Shown here: one piece after another, positions 23,759 through 37,010 of the stretch
Layout of the letters: every line of letters starts with the position of its first letter
Position numbering within the stretch: the stretch's first letter is position 1
From: Pohlia nutans
Lineage: Eukaryota; Streptophyta; Bryopsida; Bryales; Mniaceae
NCBI GenBank assembly: GCA_022496805.1
Contig: CM040100.1
Coordinates: 12,863,009-12,927,008, forward strand
Direction of reading: 5' to 3'
Length of the DNA: 64,000 nt
The notes under the pieces: model-generated
The model's database searches: none
Told to the model about the DNA's origin: nothing
The model's input: only the letters and a program-made list of their open reading frames with translations
Program-made: the position numbers and the translations under genes

Positions 23759-26340
23759 CCCTTTCTGTAACCAGAGTCAATTTTTGTGTTTCATTATTTT
23801 AGATGATTTGACTTCAATTTGTACTTTGTAGCAAGGAGCTTGGTGGAATTTTGGAAAGAGAGTATTTGTAGTTCTAAGTGGAGAAATAATTAGTTTATTT
23901 TTTTAGCATGAGTGTGTTCACTCGGTCTTTATGGAAATCAAATAAATTTATGACAATTAAATGTTATGATTGTGCAATGATATTATTGAATTTGTAGTAA
24001 TTTGTGTGTTTAGATTTGAACTTGTCTTAATTTTGGGGTTGCGGGTTGTAGCCAAATGATACTTTGGACTACGTTCGTAGATTATAGTCAAAAATTTCAT
24101 GCACTTTATATATGAATATCGTGTTTGTTTGATTTATTTACTTTGGTGAAGTTTGTGTTTTTTGTTGACAAAAAATTTGAGGTTGAAGTGCAACACTTCA
24201 TGAGTGCATTGCAGTGGTATTGCCTAGGATGATAATATCATTTTATTTGCAACACATGTTTGTGGCGTTTTTATGTTCTTTTCATTCATTAAGGAAGTAG
24301 AGTTGTTGAAGTTGTAATTGCTTTTTAAATCATTTAGAAATGAAGACATTGGCCCCATATTGAACTCATAATGCGTAGGCACGACTGATCTTGCAAACAA
24401 TAAAGCACTTTCGAGGAGAAACTACCTTCTGAAAGGTAAATACACGTGTGAATACCATAATTATTTTAATTGGGGGGCTACTTATGCACATGTTTGGAAT
24501 TTCCACCACCCTAATATGTTTATGTAAATTTCTAAATCCTCCCATTTTTTTTCTACCCCATATGTAATTATAATTTTCTTGATAAAATTTTAAGTCTTTT
24601 TATTAAACCAATCCTTTTTATATTTATAATATTCACATTTAGCTAAAACCCTAAGCAATGGCAAAAGGTCATTAGAGAAGAATGTAAGGTAAAGGCCCTC
24701 ACGTTGTCCCTACTTCCTTCCCCACCACAACGTGAAAGAGTCGCCCCCATCAAGTAATTCCAATCATTTCTTGTAGCATAATTAGGAAATTCTACAAATT
24801 TCTAGAATTCCCTAATTATAGAAAATATACGGTTCTATAATTAGGGAATTCCACAAGCACACTATTTCATATAATTCCACAAACAAAAGCATCGTAGAAA
24901 AATTGGGAACATGCTCTCTCTGTTCAAAAAGGGAGCACTCCCCATCGCTTTCTGAATCTTGTAGTTCAGTTTTGATGAAATATGTGTTGAAAATGGATAT
25001 AACAAAGGAAAAATTTAATGTTGTAAATAAATATTAAACATAAATTGGGGTTCTTATATAAAGCCCATTGTGTAGAAAATTTTCAAAATATAACATTTCA
25101 GGTTAGAGTTGCGTTTTACACACTTCACGCTAAGTTTAGCCAAACGCCATTGTGGAAGGAACATGAGGATAATGAAAAAAAAATCGTAACAAATAAATAA
25201 ATAATACCTTGAGGTTCCTTAAATGATACAGAATGTCAATGTGCAAAAATATTTTTAAAAAAAAACATTTTTGGTGGTGGATACATTTCACACATATTCA
25301 AAAATAAAAATTCCACGTGGTGACTGCATTTTGCGCATATTGTTAAACTTTTGGCAAAAAAAAAGACTAATTTTCAAAATTTTCAATTTATTTTCATAAA
25401 TTATGATTTTTTTTTAAAAAACCACAGACTTTATTTAGAATTTTAATTTGATGCGAGGAATTCTAAAAGAAAAACTAAAATTTCATAAATGGTTTACACG
25501 TAAGGGAGCACCTCTACCTATCCAATCTAGTCTATAGTTCAAAGTGTCCATGCAAGTTCAAAGTTCCAAATTCCAAGTAACCATCTCAAGAGTGAAGGTA
25601 TTTGGTTCTATTTATAAATTACTAATGAAATTATATAGACACAATGTTCTAGAATATTCTAGATATTTTTAATTAAGTTAAAACAAATCCACTAATAGTT
25701 CTAAAATATTCCAAAATTTATTTATTTTAATAGATTCAAAGTAAACTCAACACTACGGAGAGTATTAAATTCACTACTAGTACTAGAATATTTTAATTAT
25801 ACATCCAACTTTTAATTCTTAAAATATATTTAAAGTGAATTCACTACAAGTTCTATAAAATCTAGTACAAGTAGTATTTTAAAATTAAAAATATATGAAG
25901 TAAAAATAAATAAAAAAGAAAAATTTGCCTTAATATATAAAGAAAGGAAGGGTGATGTTGAACACCATTGATAAGTTTAAGTAATATTATCTATAGTTTG
26001 TCAATTGTTATAGTTGTTTCAAATTGTTTTTCTTTGTTACAATGACTACGCTTGCAACATTATGTTATACATTTCTTTTAGCATATTATTTTGATGAGTA
26101 TCATAAGTACATGAACAGCCCACTAAAGGCCAAGGTCAAGCTGAAGGAAGAGGGATTTTAAGACCAGAACGAAGATAGGAGCCGTAATGAGTGAAGGAAT
26201 GCTCTAAAGGCAATGTGCAAATCAATAACTAAACAAATGGATTTGTTGGACTTTGAGAAAATACAAATGCCATGGCGACCGAAAGAAATTTACAATTACC
26301 TCCTGGAGCATACAATTCTTCACGGATTCTCTGCTATTTG
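23759..26340. other. A/T-rich intergenic stretch, no gene recognised
   Basis: No gene. Around 24790-24860 AATTAGGAAATTC-type words occur in both orientations, a small imperfect inverted repeat. A frame near 26090-26160 with KAKVKLKEEG could be a relic of a coding sequence that I do not recognise. Confidence 0.4.
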
Positions 26341-26390
26341 CATTTCGGACGTTGCAGTGACCATAATGTGGTCAGCTGGGCACTAAAGGG
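26341..26390 (+). mobile_element. Right end of a TTAA-type element, family F
   Basis: Ends GGGCACTAAAGGG before TTAA (26391-26394), with a TGACCA / TGGTCA hairpin just inside, as at the right end of the family F element at 17389. I found no matching left end, so it is truncated or its left end has decayed. Confidence 0.6.
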
Positions 26391-26568
26391 TTAAGGATTA
26401 CAACGTATCAACCACACCACAAATTTTCAGCCCCCCACAGGTATAATAACTCTATAGACCAGCAGCATGAATAAAGAGTCTGTTCTGCAAACGGGGCCAC
26501 CGTGACCAAGTTCACGCATTGCTTCCCTTAATGCGGCCTTTCAAGGGTAGACTCAATAATTTTGAACT

Positions 26569-26683
26569 GGATGCAGTTCCGGGATTCCCAGGTCACCCAT
26601 CCCAGTACTATTCCGGCCAAAGGCAATAAACTTCAGAGTTATGATGGGATCTGGTGTAGTACCCCTTGGTATGACCGCATCAC
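26569..26683 (-). pseudogene. 5S rRNA-derived relic
   Basis: On the minus strand the 115 bp follow plant 5S rRNA from end to end: start GTGATGCGGTCATACCA, then AGATCCCATCATAACTC, and the C-box part ATAGTACTGGGATGGGTGACC, ending CCGGAACTGCATCC. The region of the A box and intermediate element is degraded (GTTTATTGCCTTTGGCC in place of the usual GTTAAGCGTGCTTGGGC). The flank at 26480-26560 shares the CTTTCAAGGGTAGACTC word with 15240, so it may be a 5S-derived SINE and not a stray gene copy. Unlikely to give functional 5S rRNA. Confidence 0.75.
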
Positions 26684-26789
26684 GAGGCTACAGTACTAGA
26701 GACTAAACTAAACGATGCTAGCATTGGATGATCTATTTCACAGACTCCATGCGCTCTACAGAATATGTAGAATTTTCAAGAAGCACATG

Positions 26790-29700
26790 TCATCCACCGT
26801 AGTCTCCGTTCAGAAACTTGTCTTCTGAGTAATAAGATACATTGACTAAGTTGCCCCCAAATTTTCGATTGTGCAATGCCTGCTTCGCCTTGGTAGCACC
26901 TTGCAAGTCTGAATACTCCACAAAAACCTGCAGCATTCAAGAACAGGTATCTGTAACAACTGGGAAACAATACAAACAAATACCAATATTTAACTTCAAC
27001 CTGCTTAGAACATAAACAGCTTCCAATGCACCTTGTTATATGTCAAGGTAAGAGAGTTTACCATCCCAAGGCCAGGAACATCTTCTCCATTGTAGCTAGG
27101 ACGAGGTATAACAACATTCACCAGGTTTCCTGTAATCAAAAGCCGAAAATGTTCAAAATCAGAAATGTGCTGAACTAAATATTTCATCAAAAGACTTTCA
27201 GCAATGTAATTGTTGTCTGACTGCCACTCCTAAGCTATGAAACAGACGGCGCTTTGAGAAGCATAGAAAACAATGCAGGTGTCATGCTCGCAAAAAAATA
27301 GTATGCTAACATTTCCTTACCATATTTTCCACACTCCTCTCGCATGTCTTCAACAATCTCGTGAAACTCGTTATCATTCTTCAAATCGTCAAGAGAAACA
27401 ACCTGCAAGAGCAAATGATAGATTTGAATGAGTCAATCGACAGTCTAAAGTTCACCATTTTCTGGTGATCACAAGACAGAAAAAGTTCTGGCAAAACATC
27501 GTACATGCCACAGAATACTTACCTGTGAAAGAGAAATGACTTTTGTCGCAGAAGCAGCAGAAGTAGCAGCTACAGGAGCCCCACCGGGAATCATGCTCGA
27601 CATCATGCCTCCACCCAACCCAGGAAACATTCCTCCGATACCCATACCCATTCCTAGTCCCATTGCATTTGCCCCACTCGAAAGTGCCAGTTTCTGAAAA
27701 TTTGCCAAGGCAAGTCACCAGGTCATAGGCTAATGCCTCAACTTCTCATATCCAGAGAGAAAAAGAATCAATCAGAACTACCATGGTATTTTGTATGATT
27801 TTATGGCTTAAACACCAACAGCAGACATTCATAGGTATCAAGTCATGGAAGACAGAAATAACCTACTTGTAACGCAATCTGTTGTTGGGCTTGCACAATG
27901 ACGTTTGCCTGGTCGGGTTTGGGTTGCCCACTGAAGCCCATGAAGCTGTAGATGTATAAGCACAAAACCGTCAACTTGAGTGTTTGTGAGTTTAGAAAAC
28001 AAGTCTGAAAAGCTGAAGCCATCAGTGTGTATGACTTATATAGACTAATATAGATGCTTGTAAAAGTCTCGAGACCCAAACTTATGTCAGTTCACTAAAA
28101 ATCTACAAGAGTGCAGTCATGGAACTAATCTACAATGTTTAATGAACCAGTAATGATGTGGGCATAACAGAAAAACGAAAACGAAGGTTCAATGATGTCC
28201 ACCTTGCAGAAGCACGTCGCACAGTCAATGTCCGGTCGCCCATTTTTAACCCGTTGAGAGCTGCGCAGGCAACGTCCATCACCGAAGGATCCTGAAAGAG
28301 TGCAAATGTTGCAAAGTTAACGGCTAACAACATAATATATTAAAAGTGAACCTCTCTAAATCGTAAAACGCAGATCACAAGAAGCTGATTTTAATATCAA
28401 AAATCACTGCACATGTTAGTTAAGGCATGTTGCTAATCTAGCAGATACATGTATATTTTGAAGAAGAGCTCTCGCTATAGATAAAAGGAAACAAACCTGA
28501 TAAACGCAAAATCCATAGCCCTTGGAATTTCCAGTGTCGCGGTCCTTGACAAGATCAAAAGCTCGTAGAGGACTGTGATGAGAGGAGAATGTCACATCAA
28601 ATTCTGCATGTTCTAGACATATGTCCTACCCTACTTACTGCTGAACATGTGGTTAGCCTATGACGGCTAGTGAAAGAACTGAAAAATCTGCGCAAATTGT
28701 CAGCACATGAAAACAGCGTAACCATTCTCCTTGACATGTTCTCTTCTGAGTTGGAATTAGCAAATCCTAGGGTATTGATCAAGGCACCATAGCATCATTA
28801 ATGAAAAGCTCACCCAAATGAAGAAAGGAGATCCATAATCTGTTCCTCACTGAGATAGTATGGTAAACCCCCTACAAAGATCCGATCTGGGCCATCTGCA
28901 CCTCCTGAAGCACTGCAACCACTGACTTGAGATATTAGTTCCATAACTCCATATTCTCAACACTTACTGTCAGTATGAGTATCCAAACATCTTCAAAAGC
29001 CATGCAGCTTATGAAATAAGATTACCTTACGAACTTTCTTATCCTTTTACGGATGGACGGAAAAGAATATCACCTAGAACATATATACCTAGCTGGTGGA
29101 AATGCTGGACATGTCCAATCAGAAGACAGCAAAAGCATAAATTAAGATGGATGATAAGAACAAACCCAGGTGTAAGACCAACAGCTGCTAAGTTGAGGTG
29201 ACCACTGGGTTTACTAGGCCCCAGAGTTGCCGCCATTGACGGATTATAATCACTAGGTCTTCGAACTCGAACCGAAACACCCTGGGGTAGCAGGCACAGA
29301 AAACATCAGCCCTGAGATATGTGTAGAGTTACAGCCAAAAGCTATATTACCCTCAAACCATACGAAGAATTTCAACATGATTCAAAAAAACAGAAATACA
29401 GAACACGAGAATTCCAAACGATCAGTGACCAAATAATACTTGGCCATCCAATTTCATGTAGTCAACAATTTTTATGATCTCGTCCATCAACCCAAGTAGT
29501 ACATAAAACAAGACTTGTTATGAGCGTCTGAAAAATGAACCAGAAAGCATTCAGTCATTAGGGCAGAGCACTACCTCATAAACTATGCCATCTAGAGCCA
29601 TAGCATTACTAGCTTCTTCAACAGTTCGCATCTCCACAAAAGCAAATCGTTTTTCCTGATTGATGTATACATTCACGACAGCATCACCTGCGGCAAGTGG

Positions 29701-32700
29701 TAGAGAAATATAAACTGGTAGCTTTTGCACTTAAGGTACAAGAAATGCATAAGGAAATTGACTTGACTTATGTAAAGATTCTTTCACTTCAAAGATGTAT
29801 CATCTGAATTGAAGACGTCAACAGCATATCAACCATGCAACTTATATAACGCTAATGTGAACTGCTTCGTTCAACATATTGTTTCTCCTGTACCTGGTCC
29901 AGCTGTATTCCCACCAACAGCAGCCATGACCTGACTGAAAAAGGTGGCGATGCTCTGATCAACCAAACCAATAATCACGATTCAGTCATTAAGAAGGATT
30001 AGCATACACTTTTCAGGTCACAAATACCTATGAAACAAAGCAGGTCAGAAGAATTATTAAAAACTGAAATGGTGCGCTGAAAAGAAGTTGCTAACTAGGA
30101 ACAAGTTCCAGTTAATTATTCAAAATACAGACAACACAAAATCACCTGTTCATTTGTCATTGGAGGCAATCCACCCACATAAACCCTGCGAGCATGTCTT
30201 GTGGCCTGCCCAATATGTGTCCAAGTAAGCATTTGTTAATAGTTGCACGCATGCAAAAGGAAGGTTCATTTATTATATCCCTCCTGATTTACTGTTGCAT
30301 CCTTAATGCTTACAGAGAACTGTATAATACCAATAAATAAATTCCATACCAATAACAGATTATATGGTCTACAGCCAAGGAAAGCGCCCATAAACGATAT
30401 ATTACAGAAACCAACCCATTGTGAAGAAGTGAATGCACTTAGGTTAATTGAAAACTTTGTTAGTTGAACACAAGAAGGCTCAAGTATAACCTTGAGCATG
30501 ATAAGTCAACTGCAAAAGGATGAAGCCAACAAGAACTCACTTGTGATCCCCCAGCAAATGGAAACATAGACGGGAACGACATGCCACCTGGAATCTGACC
30601 TGTTATTCCAAAGATCACAGTCAAAAAACCAATTGCACACAGGCGTTAAGTATTAAACTCAGGACCTAACGCTAAAAGCAACGAAAATGGGCCAACAAAT
30701 ACTTAGTTCGTTGCTAAATGAATGACGTTAACCCCTAAAGGACCAACTGTCCAATTTTTGGACGATGTACAGATTTCATCCACGTTTTCTCATCCGTCAT
30801 GCACTTTTTGTAAGGAAAAGAAACACAACAAAATTTTATGGCAAGATAGCTCACGCATGTGTGATCCGATTAGAAAGGGGATGGTTTGTGAAATTTTTAT
30901 GCCTCTTTTCATGTTGGAGTGATTCACCTAAAATTTCAATGATTTTAGTCTAAATGTGCTCATGAAAAAATAAACTCATAAATTGAATCAACCAAAAAAT
31001 CTCCAGAAATCACTACACTTGGAGTATTACATTTCAACCCATTACAACAAATTTCATCCACAAATTTTCAATAACTTATTTGTAATTGAATTACGAAATA
31101 TTTTTGAATTTCAAGTTTCAAATTTTATAAAAAATATTGGTGATACCAATCGCAGATATAACCATATGGATAGAATCTAAATTTTATAATGTACATCATT
31201 TATTCATACATCCAGTTCAAAATATCCCTCTTGGTTGCATTCTATGATGCATCTTTGCAAAACTGCCGAATTTGGGGAGGGGTGAGGACGTTTAGGGGTT
31301 AACCATCTATTCCTAAGACAATTATCTATAACCTGATTTCTGTAACTAAATACTTCATATTGATCTTAACCAATAAGCACTGGAGTTGCCAATGCTTCCT
31401 TCTCTTACGATACTCTCAAACCTCAATCAGCTCCTACAACGAAGGCTACTGTAACTGGGAAAACAATTTTTTCGAGCTGAATAATGCACTCTGAAGTACA
31501 ATTCATAAACCTGAAAGTAATAGCACTCATGATAGGAAAGAAGAAGGTTTTCTAGCAAAGTTTAATGCTAATCAATTCAATAGCACTGGACCTGGAGTTA
31601 AGAAGACAGACCTAAAGATGGCAATCCACTTCCAGCACCCGCGGCTGATGCTGGCAGCCCCCCTGTCATTGAGTTGAGCGTTGAACCTATTTCTCACGAA
31701 TAGTCAGCCAGTGTGCCAGATTTTTCTTGGTACTAGGCCCCACTGAAAGCTCTAAGTAGAATGAAAGCATCCAAGTATTGGGGCAGTCCAGAAACACGAT
31801 CCGCTAGTGTATGCCCATGATTCTTTTTACCAGGATAACCAAGCAATTATCTCCGGAAGTAAGGGCCGTGCTGTTCAAAAGCATGAACTGGGCTCGCATA
31901 AAAGATGTCCCAAGGTGAACCACTAAAGGGCTCCCAAACTTCCACGCAGTACAAAGAGGCCTTCGCAGCTAGGTTCGTTGAGAGGCACAGATGACTATTG
32001 AGGCTCGTAGCGATGCCATCCCGCAACCACAAAGGAAACAAAAACACAAACACAAACAAGGACATCCAACAAAAAACACACAAACCAGCAAACAGAGCTC
32101 CTCAGTGTCCAACATAATGAATCGTATAAAAAAGTATTCTACATTTGAAACTTAATTGTTAGAGTCAGGTCGACCAATAATTTCAGAGTTCAGAACAGTG
32201 GAAGCCAGATTTAAATTCGCTGAAGACGTTGCCACTATAAAAGTCATTAACGGCTGATAGTATCAACAGTCAAGTTGTAGAAACGAGACTGGTTGCTGTG
32301 CAACCTCATGCTGCACTCCAATGTAGTAGGTCTTTCCTACTCTAATTCTTAAGTTACGAATGCCATTCTAGGAGTGCTATATAAGCACTTGAAACTAAAT
32401 AATGACAGAATCCAAAAACAACTCGACCATACCAAAACGGCCGTCTAAGTCACAATTCCACTTTAATATGAGGTTGATAATCTACAGATTGAATTAAGAG
32501 GCCAGAGCGATTATGCCATAGTTGATACGACGTAGCATGTGGTCAAGTACCAAACTGAAACAACCGTTGTGAAGTTGACAAAGTTTGAAATCTCGAGTCA
32601 GTGCTCGAAATTCATACCTGGGATTGCAGCAGCAGTTAAAATAGTGGCACCCGGAGGAGCCATATCGAAACCAGTTGTTCGCTTGCTGATCCAACACACC

Positions 32701-34638
32701 AAAAATTTCAAACAGGCTTCATCAGCAAAACATCTAAATAAGGATCACCCTATTGAAAGTTAGAATCACACGCTAGGGAGAACACCAAGTCTCCGAATCA
32801 GGAAACAGTGATAGCTAACCAGTTACTTCAACTTGTTTCAGATCGACATAAACGCGAATTGTTGAATGTGTCATTTAAAGAAAATTCCTTAAGGCGTGCC
32901 AGTCAAACAGATTTTCGGTAGGAAATTAGTGACTAGAAGATATTCGACATGGATAAAAGAGTTGTGTAATCCACAGAGTGATATGCAAGGCTGATCCATG
33001 ACGCAGAGTGTCCAACAGACAAACCTTTTCCTCTCCTTGGAACGAGATCTTGATCGTCGATCACGAGAGCGTCCACGAGAATTCGATCGGGGCCGGCGCC
33101 TGGGCCTTCGCCCTCGGTCCTCCCTGTCGTGGTCATGGCGCCTGCAGAAAGAACAAGCTGTGTGCCAAATGAGATCAAAGCAGATGTAGATGAGATTGTT
33201 AGTCCAACGGCATGGATTTGAAACTATCCTGACCAGTTTGGCTTCCATAGTTATGTTATTAAGTGCAAGTAGGCAAGCACCGTCAGCCCTGTTTGTGCTT
33301 GATGACACAAAGCTGTAAGAACATAAGAACCCGAATCTGAACCGCAAGCGAAGAAGCTTCACCTTTCTCGATCACCTCGATCTCCTCTCTCACTATCTTC
33401 ACGATGGCGACGGTCCCCTCGTTCGCCACGTTCGCCTTTGTCGCTCCGTTCAGCTCTCTCCGAGCGTTCGCCTCTCTCGCGCTCGTCTCTTTTCCGCCTG
33501 TCTCCATGACCATCGTCTCCTCGACTTCTCTCTTTAATTCTGTCATCTTCCCTGATGAACCGCTGTGACCAAAGATATCCAACTTCATCTTGAGAAATTT
33601 GATGGTGAAAATTAAAATAATCTTCAGAGAGTAACAGGATAATCGTCGGAAGTTGGCAAAATAAACTGCTAATCATAAAGAAGAGACCAGGGTCTTGTCA
33701 TCAATCCAAACTCAGGAGCCAGAATGAGCTTGCATGCTTGCCTTCATCCCTGATACTTCTTTCGGGCAAATTCAACATAAGAAAATTCATAATCAACAGA
33801 TGCCTAACCTTGCAACTTATAACATGCTACAAAAGAGCCGGCAAAATAGCTGATTCCCAACGACCGATTGCTTGAAATAAGAATCTACGGTTACCATGAC
33901 ATATGCAACCTGAGAGAAACCGTGAGTAATAAATCGTTGAAAAAAAGAACGAATGAGCCTCCTCGAAAAAGAAATGTTGATAAGTCTCAAAAGTTCGATA
34001 CAAGGGACAAACAAATATGTGAAATCCAAGGGTAACATCAATTCCTTTAGTATCAAGATATGCTACACTGCAAATGAATGTAGTCCAAAATAACAGAGCA
34101 TTGTTCTTACAAGCCACGGAAATTACGGTGACGGCTGCCCTAATTAGCACTTTCAAACATCGGTATAAAAACGACCTCTGCATCTATGAAAAATCGGTAT
34201 GCAGCACACTGCGACCTAATGTCACAAAACATGGCGTATTGACTAAACCCGTTGCACAGAAACCAAGCCTGACATATTGGCTCGAGTCGGCAAAGAGATG
34301 ATTAGACGCACATTGTTGATGCAGGTCACAATTAACGTAGAGTAGTCACCATGAGACGAAATTAAATTCACAACCATAGCTTCAAAATGCTTGGCAAATA
34401 AAGATTGTACCGATTGTGTTGAATGTGAACTTGTGATTTCACGTTTGTATATGGATCTCTTCACGCAATGAGAAGCGTTAAAGGATCATGCCTCTCTGTG
34501 ACGATCCCCGTTTTCCCGAACACCTCGACCTTCAGGCGGATATTCTTCGTCATCAGGAGTTCTACAGTGCGACCTAGAGCGTGGAGGCGGCGAGTCCCTC
34601 AAATCAACGCCATATCTATCATCCTCTTCGGGAGCCAT
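26790..34638 (-). CDS. U2AF65: U2 snRNP auxiliary factor large subunit (U2AF65), about 16 exons
   Basis: Binds the polypyrimidine tract at 3' splice sites in the nucleus, paired with U2AF35. Exons (minus): 34638-34492 start; 33562-33363 and 33141-33025, an Arg/Ser/Asp/Glu-rich domain; 32685-32618 with SKRTTGFDMAPPG; 31686-31612; 30599-30541; about 30208-30146 with RRVYVGGLPP (RRM1 RNP2); 29950-29890; 29690-29575 with FAFVEMRTVEEASNAM (RNP1); 29283-29165 with VRRPSDYNPSMAATLGPS; 28914-28811 with GPDRIFVGGLPYYL (RRM2); 28570-28498 with KGYGFCVYQ; 28292-28200; 27950-27868; 27693-27523, a Gly/Met-rich linker; 27402-27321; 27131-27060; 26927-26790 with the UHM end FGGN and the stop. Order and motifs match plant U2AF65. 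The first junction fits frame only with a GC donor (34491-34490). Intron 5 holds a family A MITE. Coordinates of the middle exons are approximate. Confidence 0.93.
30732..31298 (+). mobile_element. TTAA-type MITE, family A, in a U2AF65 intron
   Basis: Ends CCCCTAAAGGACC and GGACGTTTAGGGG, flanked by TTAA at 30728-30731 and 31299-31302; 567 bp. A GTCCAA / TTGGAC hairpin lies about 15 bp inside the left end. It lies in the intron between U2AF65 exons 31686-31612 and 30599-30541, and must be tolerated by splicing. Confidence 0.92.
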
Positions 34639-35066
34639 TCCGGCCTGCAGTTTGAGAAACCCTACAGCTTCTTCCTGAAGCTTAAAACCTAGTTCTGAAT
34701 TCCAACACCGATACAAAATTCATTACAATGATAAAAATCCGAATTAGTATTGAGTCCTGTGTTATGAAATCGGCGTTTTTGTGGTTCAATATGCCGGATC
34801 AGCTGCTGTCACCATCGCCGGCCTCCGAAGCAAAACGCTGTCCTCCTTTGTTCTCTGTGCATTGTTCTTCTAACTTATCGTCGTCGAAATCAACGAAGAA
34901 GGAACTCGTCGGACGATCCAGGAACTTCTCGTCGAACTTTGGACACAAACTTCTAGGAGTTTTGAAACACTAGAGTTAACTGAACCGAAAAGCGTGTCTC
35001 AAAGTGGAAACTCACCTCATAATCACCTTAGACTCGTTTTCAGTTCAAAAAGACTGCAAAACTAGT
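34639..35066. promoter_or_regulatory. U2AF65 upstream region with a block shared with Asterix
   Basis: Upstream of the U2AF65 ATG. Bases 34879-34937 hold TCGTCGTCGA, then GAACTCGTCGGACGATCC (34903-34920), then ACTTCTCGTCGAA. The same three words, in the same order and almost the same spacing, lie at 50050-50108 upstream of Asterix. Function unknown: shared promoter or 5' leader element, or a repeat remnant. Confidence 0.5.
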
Positions 35067-35070
35067 TTAA

Positions 35071-35639
35071 CCCCTAACTGCCCAAGCAGGCGTTTTTGGC
35101 CTGATGTACAGATTTCATCCGTATTTTCTCATCCGTCATGCATTTTTTGTGGTGTGATTTTTTTACTGAATTTTTTATGGGAAGTTAACTTCATGTATGT
35201 GTGATCCGATCGAAAAGGAAATAATTTTTGAAAAAATTATGCCTCATTTTGTGTTGTAGTGTTTCACCGAAAATCTTGAAGATTTTGGTCTAAAAGTGTT
35301 CATGAAAAAAAAAACTATTAAAACCAAGCATCCAAAAAATCTCCAAAAATCACTACACCTAAAGTACTACATTATAACCCATCACAACAAATTTCATCCA
35401 CATATTGTCAATATCTTATTCGTAATTGAATTACAAAGTAATTTTTTATTTCATGTTTCAAAATTTATAAAAAAAGATTAGTGATAGTAGTCATAGATCT
35501 AACTGTATAGATAGAATCTAAAATTAAAAATGTATAACTTTTATTCATACATCAAGTTCTAAATATTCATATTAATTGCATTTTATAATGCATCTTTGCA
35601 AAACTGCCTAAACTGGACATAGGTGAGGACGTTTAGGGG
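35071..35639 (+). mobile_element. TTAA-type MITE, family A, copy 3
   Basis: Starts CCCCTAACTGCCC and ends GGACGTTTAGGGG, flanked by TTAA at 35067-35070 and 35640-35643; 569 bp. The interior is collinear with the element at 30732-31298. It lies upstream of U2AF65. Confidence 0.92.
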
Positions 35640-35687
35640 TTAAGGTGAGTTGGAGAATAATCAAAAGTAAAGGCTTACACCGCCAAT

Positions 35688-35880
35688 GCGAGTGGAATTC
35701 GTGATCTCCTCAATGTTAATGGAGAGTTCTCACAAGTTCTCCCAAGCCTAATGAACTATTCATGGAAGAACCAAGGGACTATTCGCAAATATGCATTACC
35801 AAGAATTGATAATATTGGGTGGCGAACTCCGCATTGACTTAGCAGGGTGAGTTGTTTGTTTGTGGTTAACTCAACTGTGA
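35688..35880 (+). repeat. Dispersed repeat G, copy 1
   Basis: Matches 41150-41335 in the same orientation, from GTGGAATTCGTGA through AATTGATAATATT to TGTTTGTTTG..GTTAAC. Nature unknown; no ends or target duplications recognised. Confidence 0.6.
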
Positions 35881-36149
35881 CAATAGAGTTATCTTTAACC
35901 TTTAAGCATACAACTATAGTTGCCCTGTCAAACTTCATCGATTCTTTATATTTTAGAATATGTAATATTATTCTGGTATTTTTCTCATATAATTTATTGT
36001 TAATCCCTAAAGGATTTAGCAACCCGTTTTGGATTGATAATATTTTTGTTTTTTCATACCTCCCTTCTTATGAACATTTTCACCATGAAACATTTTTTGG
36101 AGATACTTCAGCAAGTTATTTTATTCAACGGTTAGATTTGGTGTTACTA

Positions 36150-37010
36150 CAGTACAGTCAGGTCTAATATGCTTACGAATTCCCCTCTGTAGGAAAAAAA
36201 TTCAGAAACTTTGAACAATGCGTGTGTACTCAAAAATGATCCGATTTGGAAACTGTAAAGTGCGTTGCAATCACATTGGAGGGTACTATAGTACCAGTAC
36301 AAATTTATACATGTATTAGTGAAAATCATACAACGAGTTAAAAATATTATATACCTATCTACCATTGAGTGCTCTCACCCTTTACTTCAATTACAGTGTC
36401 CATTGTAGTAAGCATATTTGAAATGAGCGTTTGAAATTGTTTTTGAGACACTTGAGCCTATACTTGTTGGATGATTTGTATCATTTCATTTGTCTCTTTT
36501 GTAATGGTATAGGGGATTTCACGGGTTTTGACAAAAAGTTCAATTGTCATCATTCTTCCAACTAAACAATCGGTAGTTGATTTTGTGAAACTCATTTATG
36601 AAAATACATTGATCAACTTCTATTTTATGCATGATAGACCTATTCATCTCACATTGATGGAGGATGGTGCTCCAATACACCGTAATAGGTACCATGATGA
36701 TTGGAGACAAGCCCATGGAATCAAAAAGATTATGAAAAACAAAGATGAAATGATACAAATCATTCAACAAGTATAGGCTCAATTATCTCAAAAACAATTT
36801 CAAACGCTCATTTCAAATATGCTTGCTAGAATGGACACTGTAATTGAAGCAAAGGGTGAGAGCACTCAATGGTAGATAGGAATGTGATTGCAATGCACTT
36901 TACGGTTTCCAAATCGGATCATTTTTGAGTACACATGCATTGTTCAAAGTTCCTGAATTTTTTTCCTATAGAGAGGAATTCGTAAGCATATTAGACCTGA
37001 CTGTACATAT
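36150..37010. repeat. Large foldback (inverted) repeat
   Basis: The left arm (about 36150-36505) reappears in reverse complement at about 36733-37010. Words such as CAGTCAGGTCTAATATGC at the outer tip, GAATTCCCCTCTGTAGG (with changes), and ATGATTTGTATCATTTCAT at the inner side match across arms. The right arm lacks about 70 bp found at 36290-36360. A transcript would fold into a long hairpin. Confidence 0.8.
36528..36776 (+). pseudogene. Tc1/mariner-like transposase fragment
   Basis: An 82-codon frame between and into the foldback arms includes HLTLMEDGAPIHRNRYHDDW, which resembles the segment of Tc1/mariner/DDE_3 transposases that carries the second catalytic Asp and the following HR. The usual next block (WP.xSPDLNPIE) is missing; the frame goes directly to a Lys-rich helix. 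It is a remnant without activity. The assignment rests on motif memory, not on a search. Confidence 0.55.

Noticed and set aside
26569..26683. Functional 5S rRNA gene
   Set aside because: The internal promoter centre is degraded and several conserved stem positions differ.
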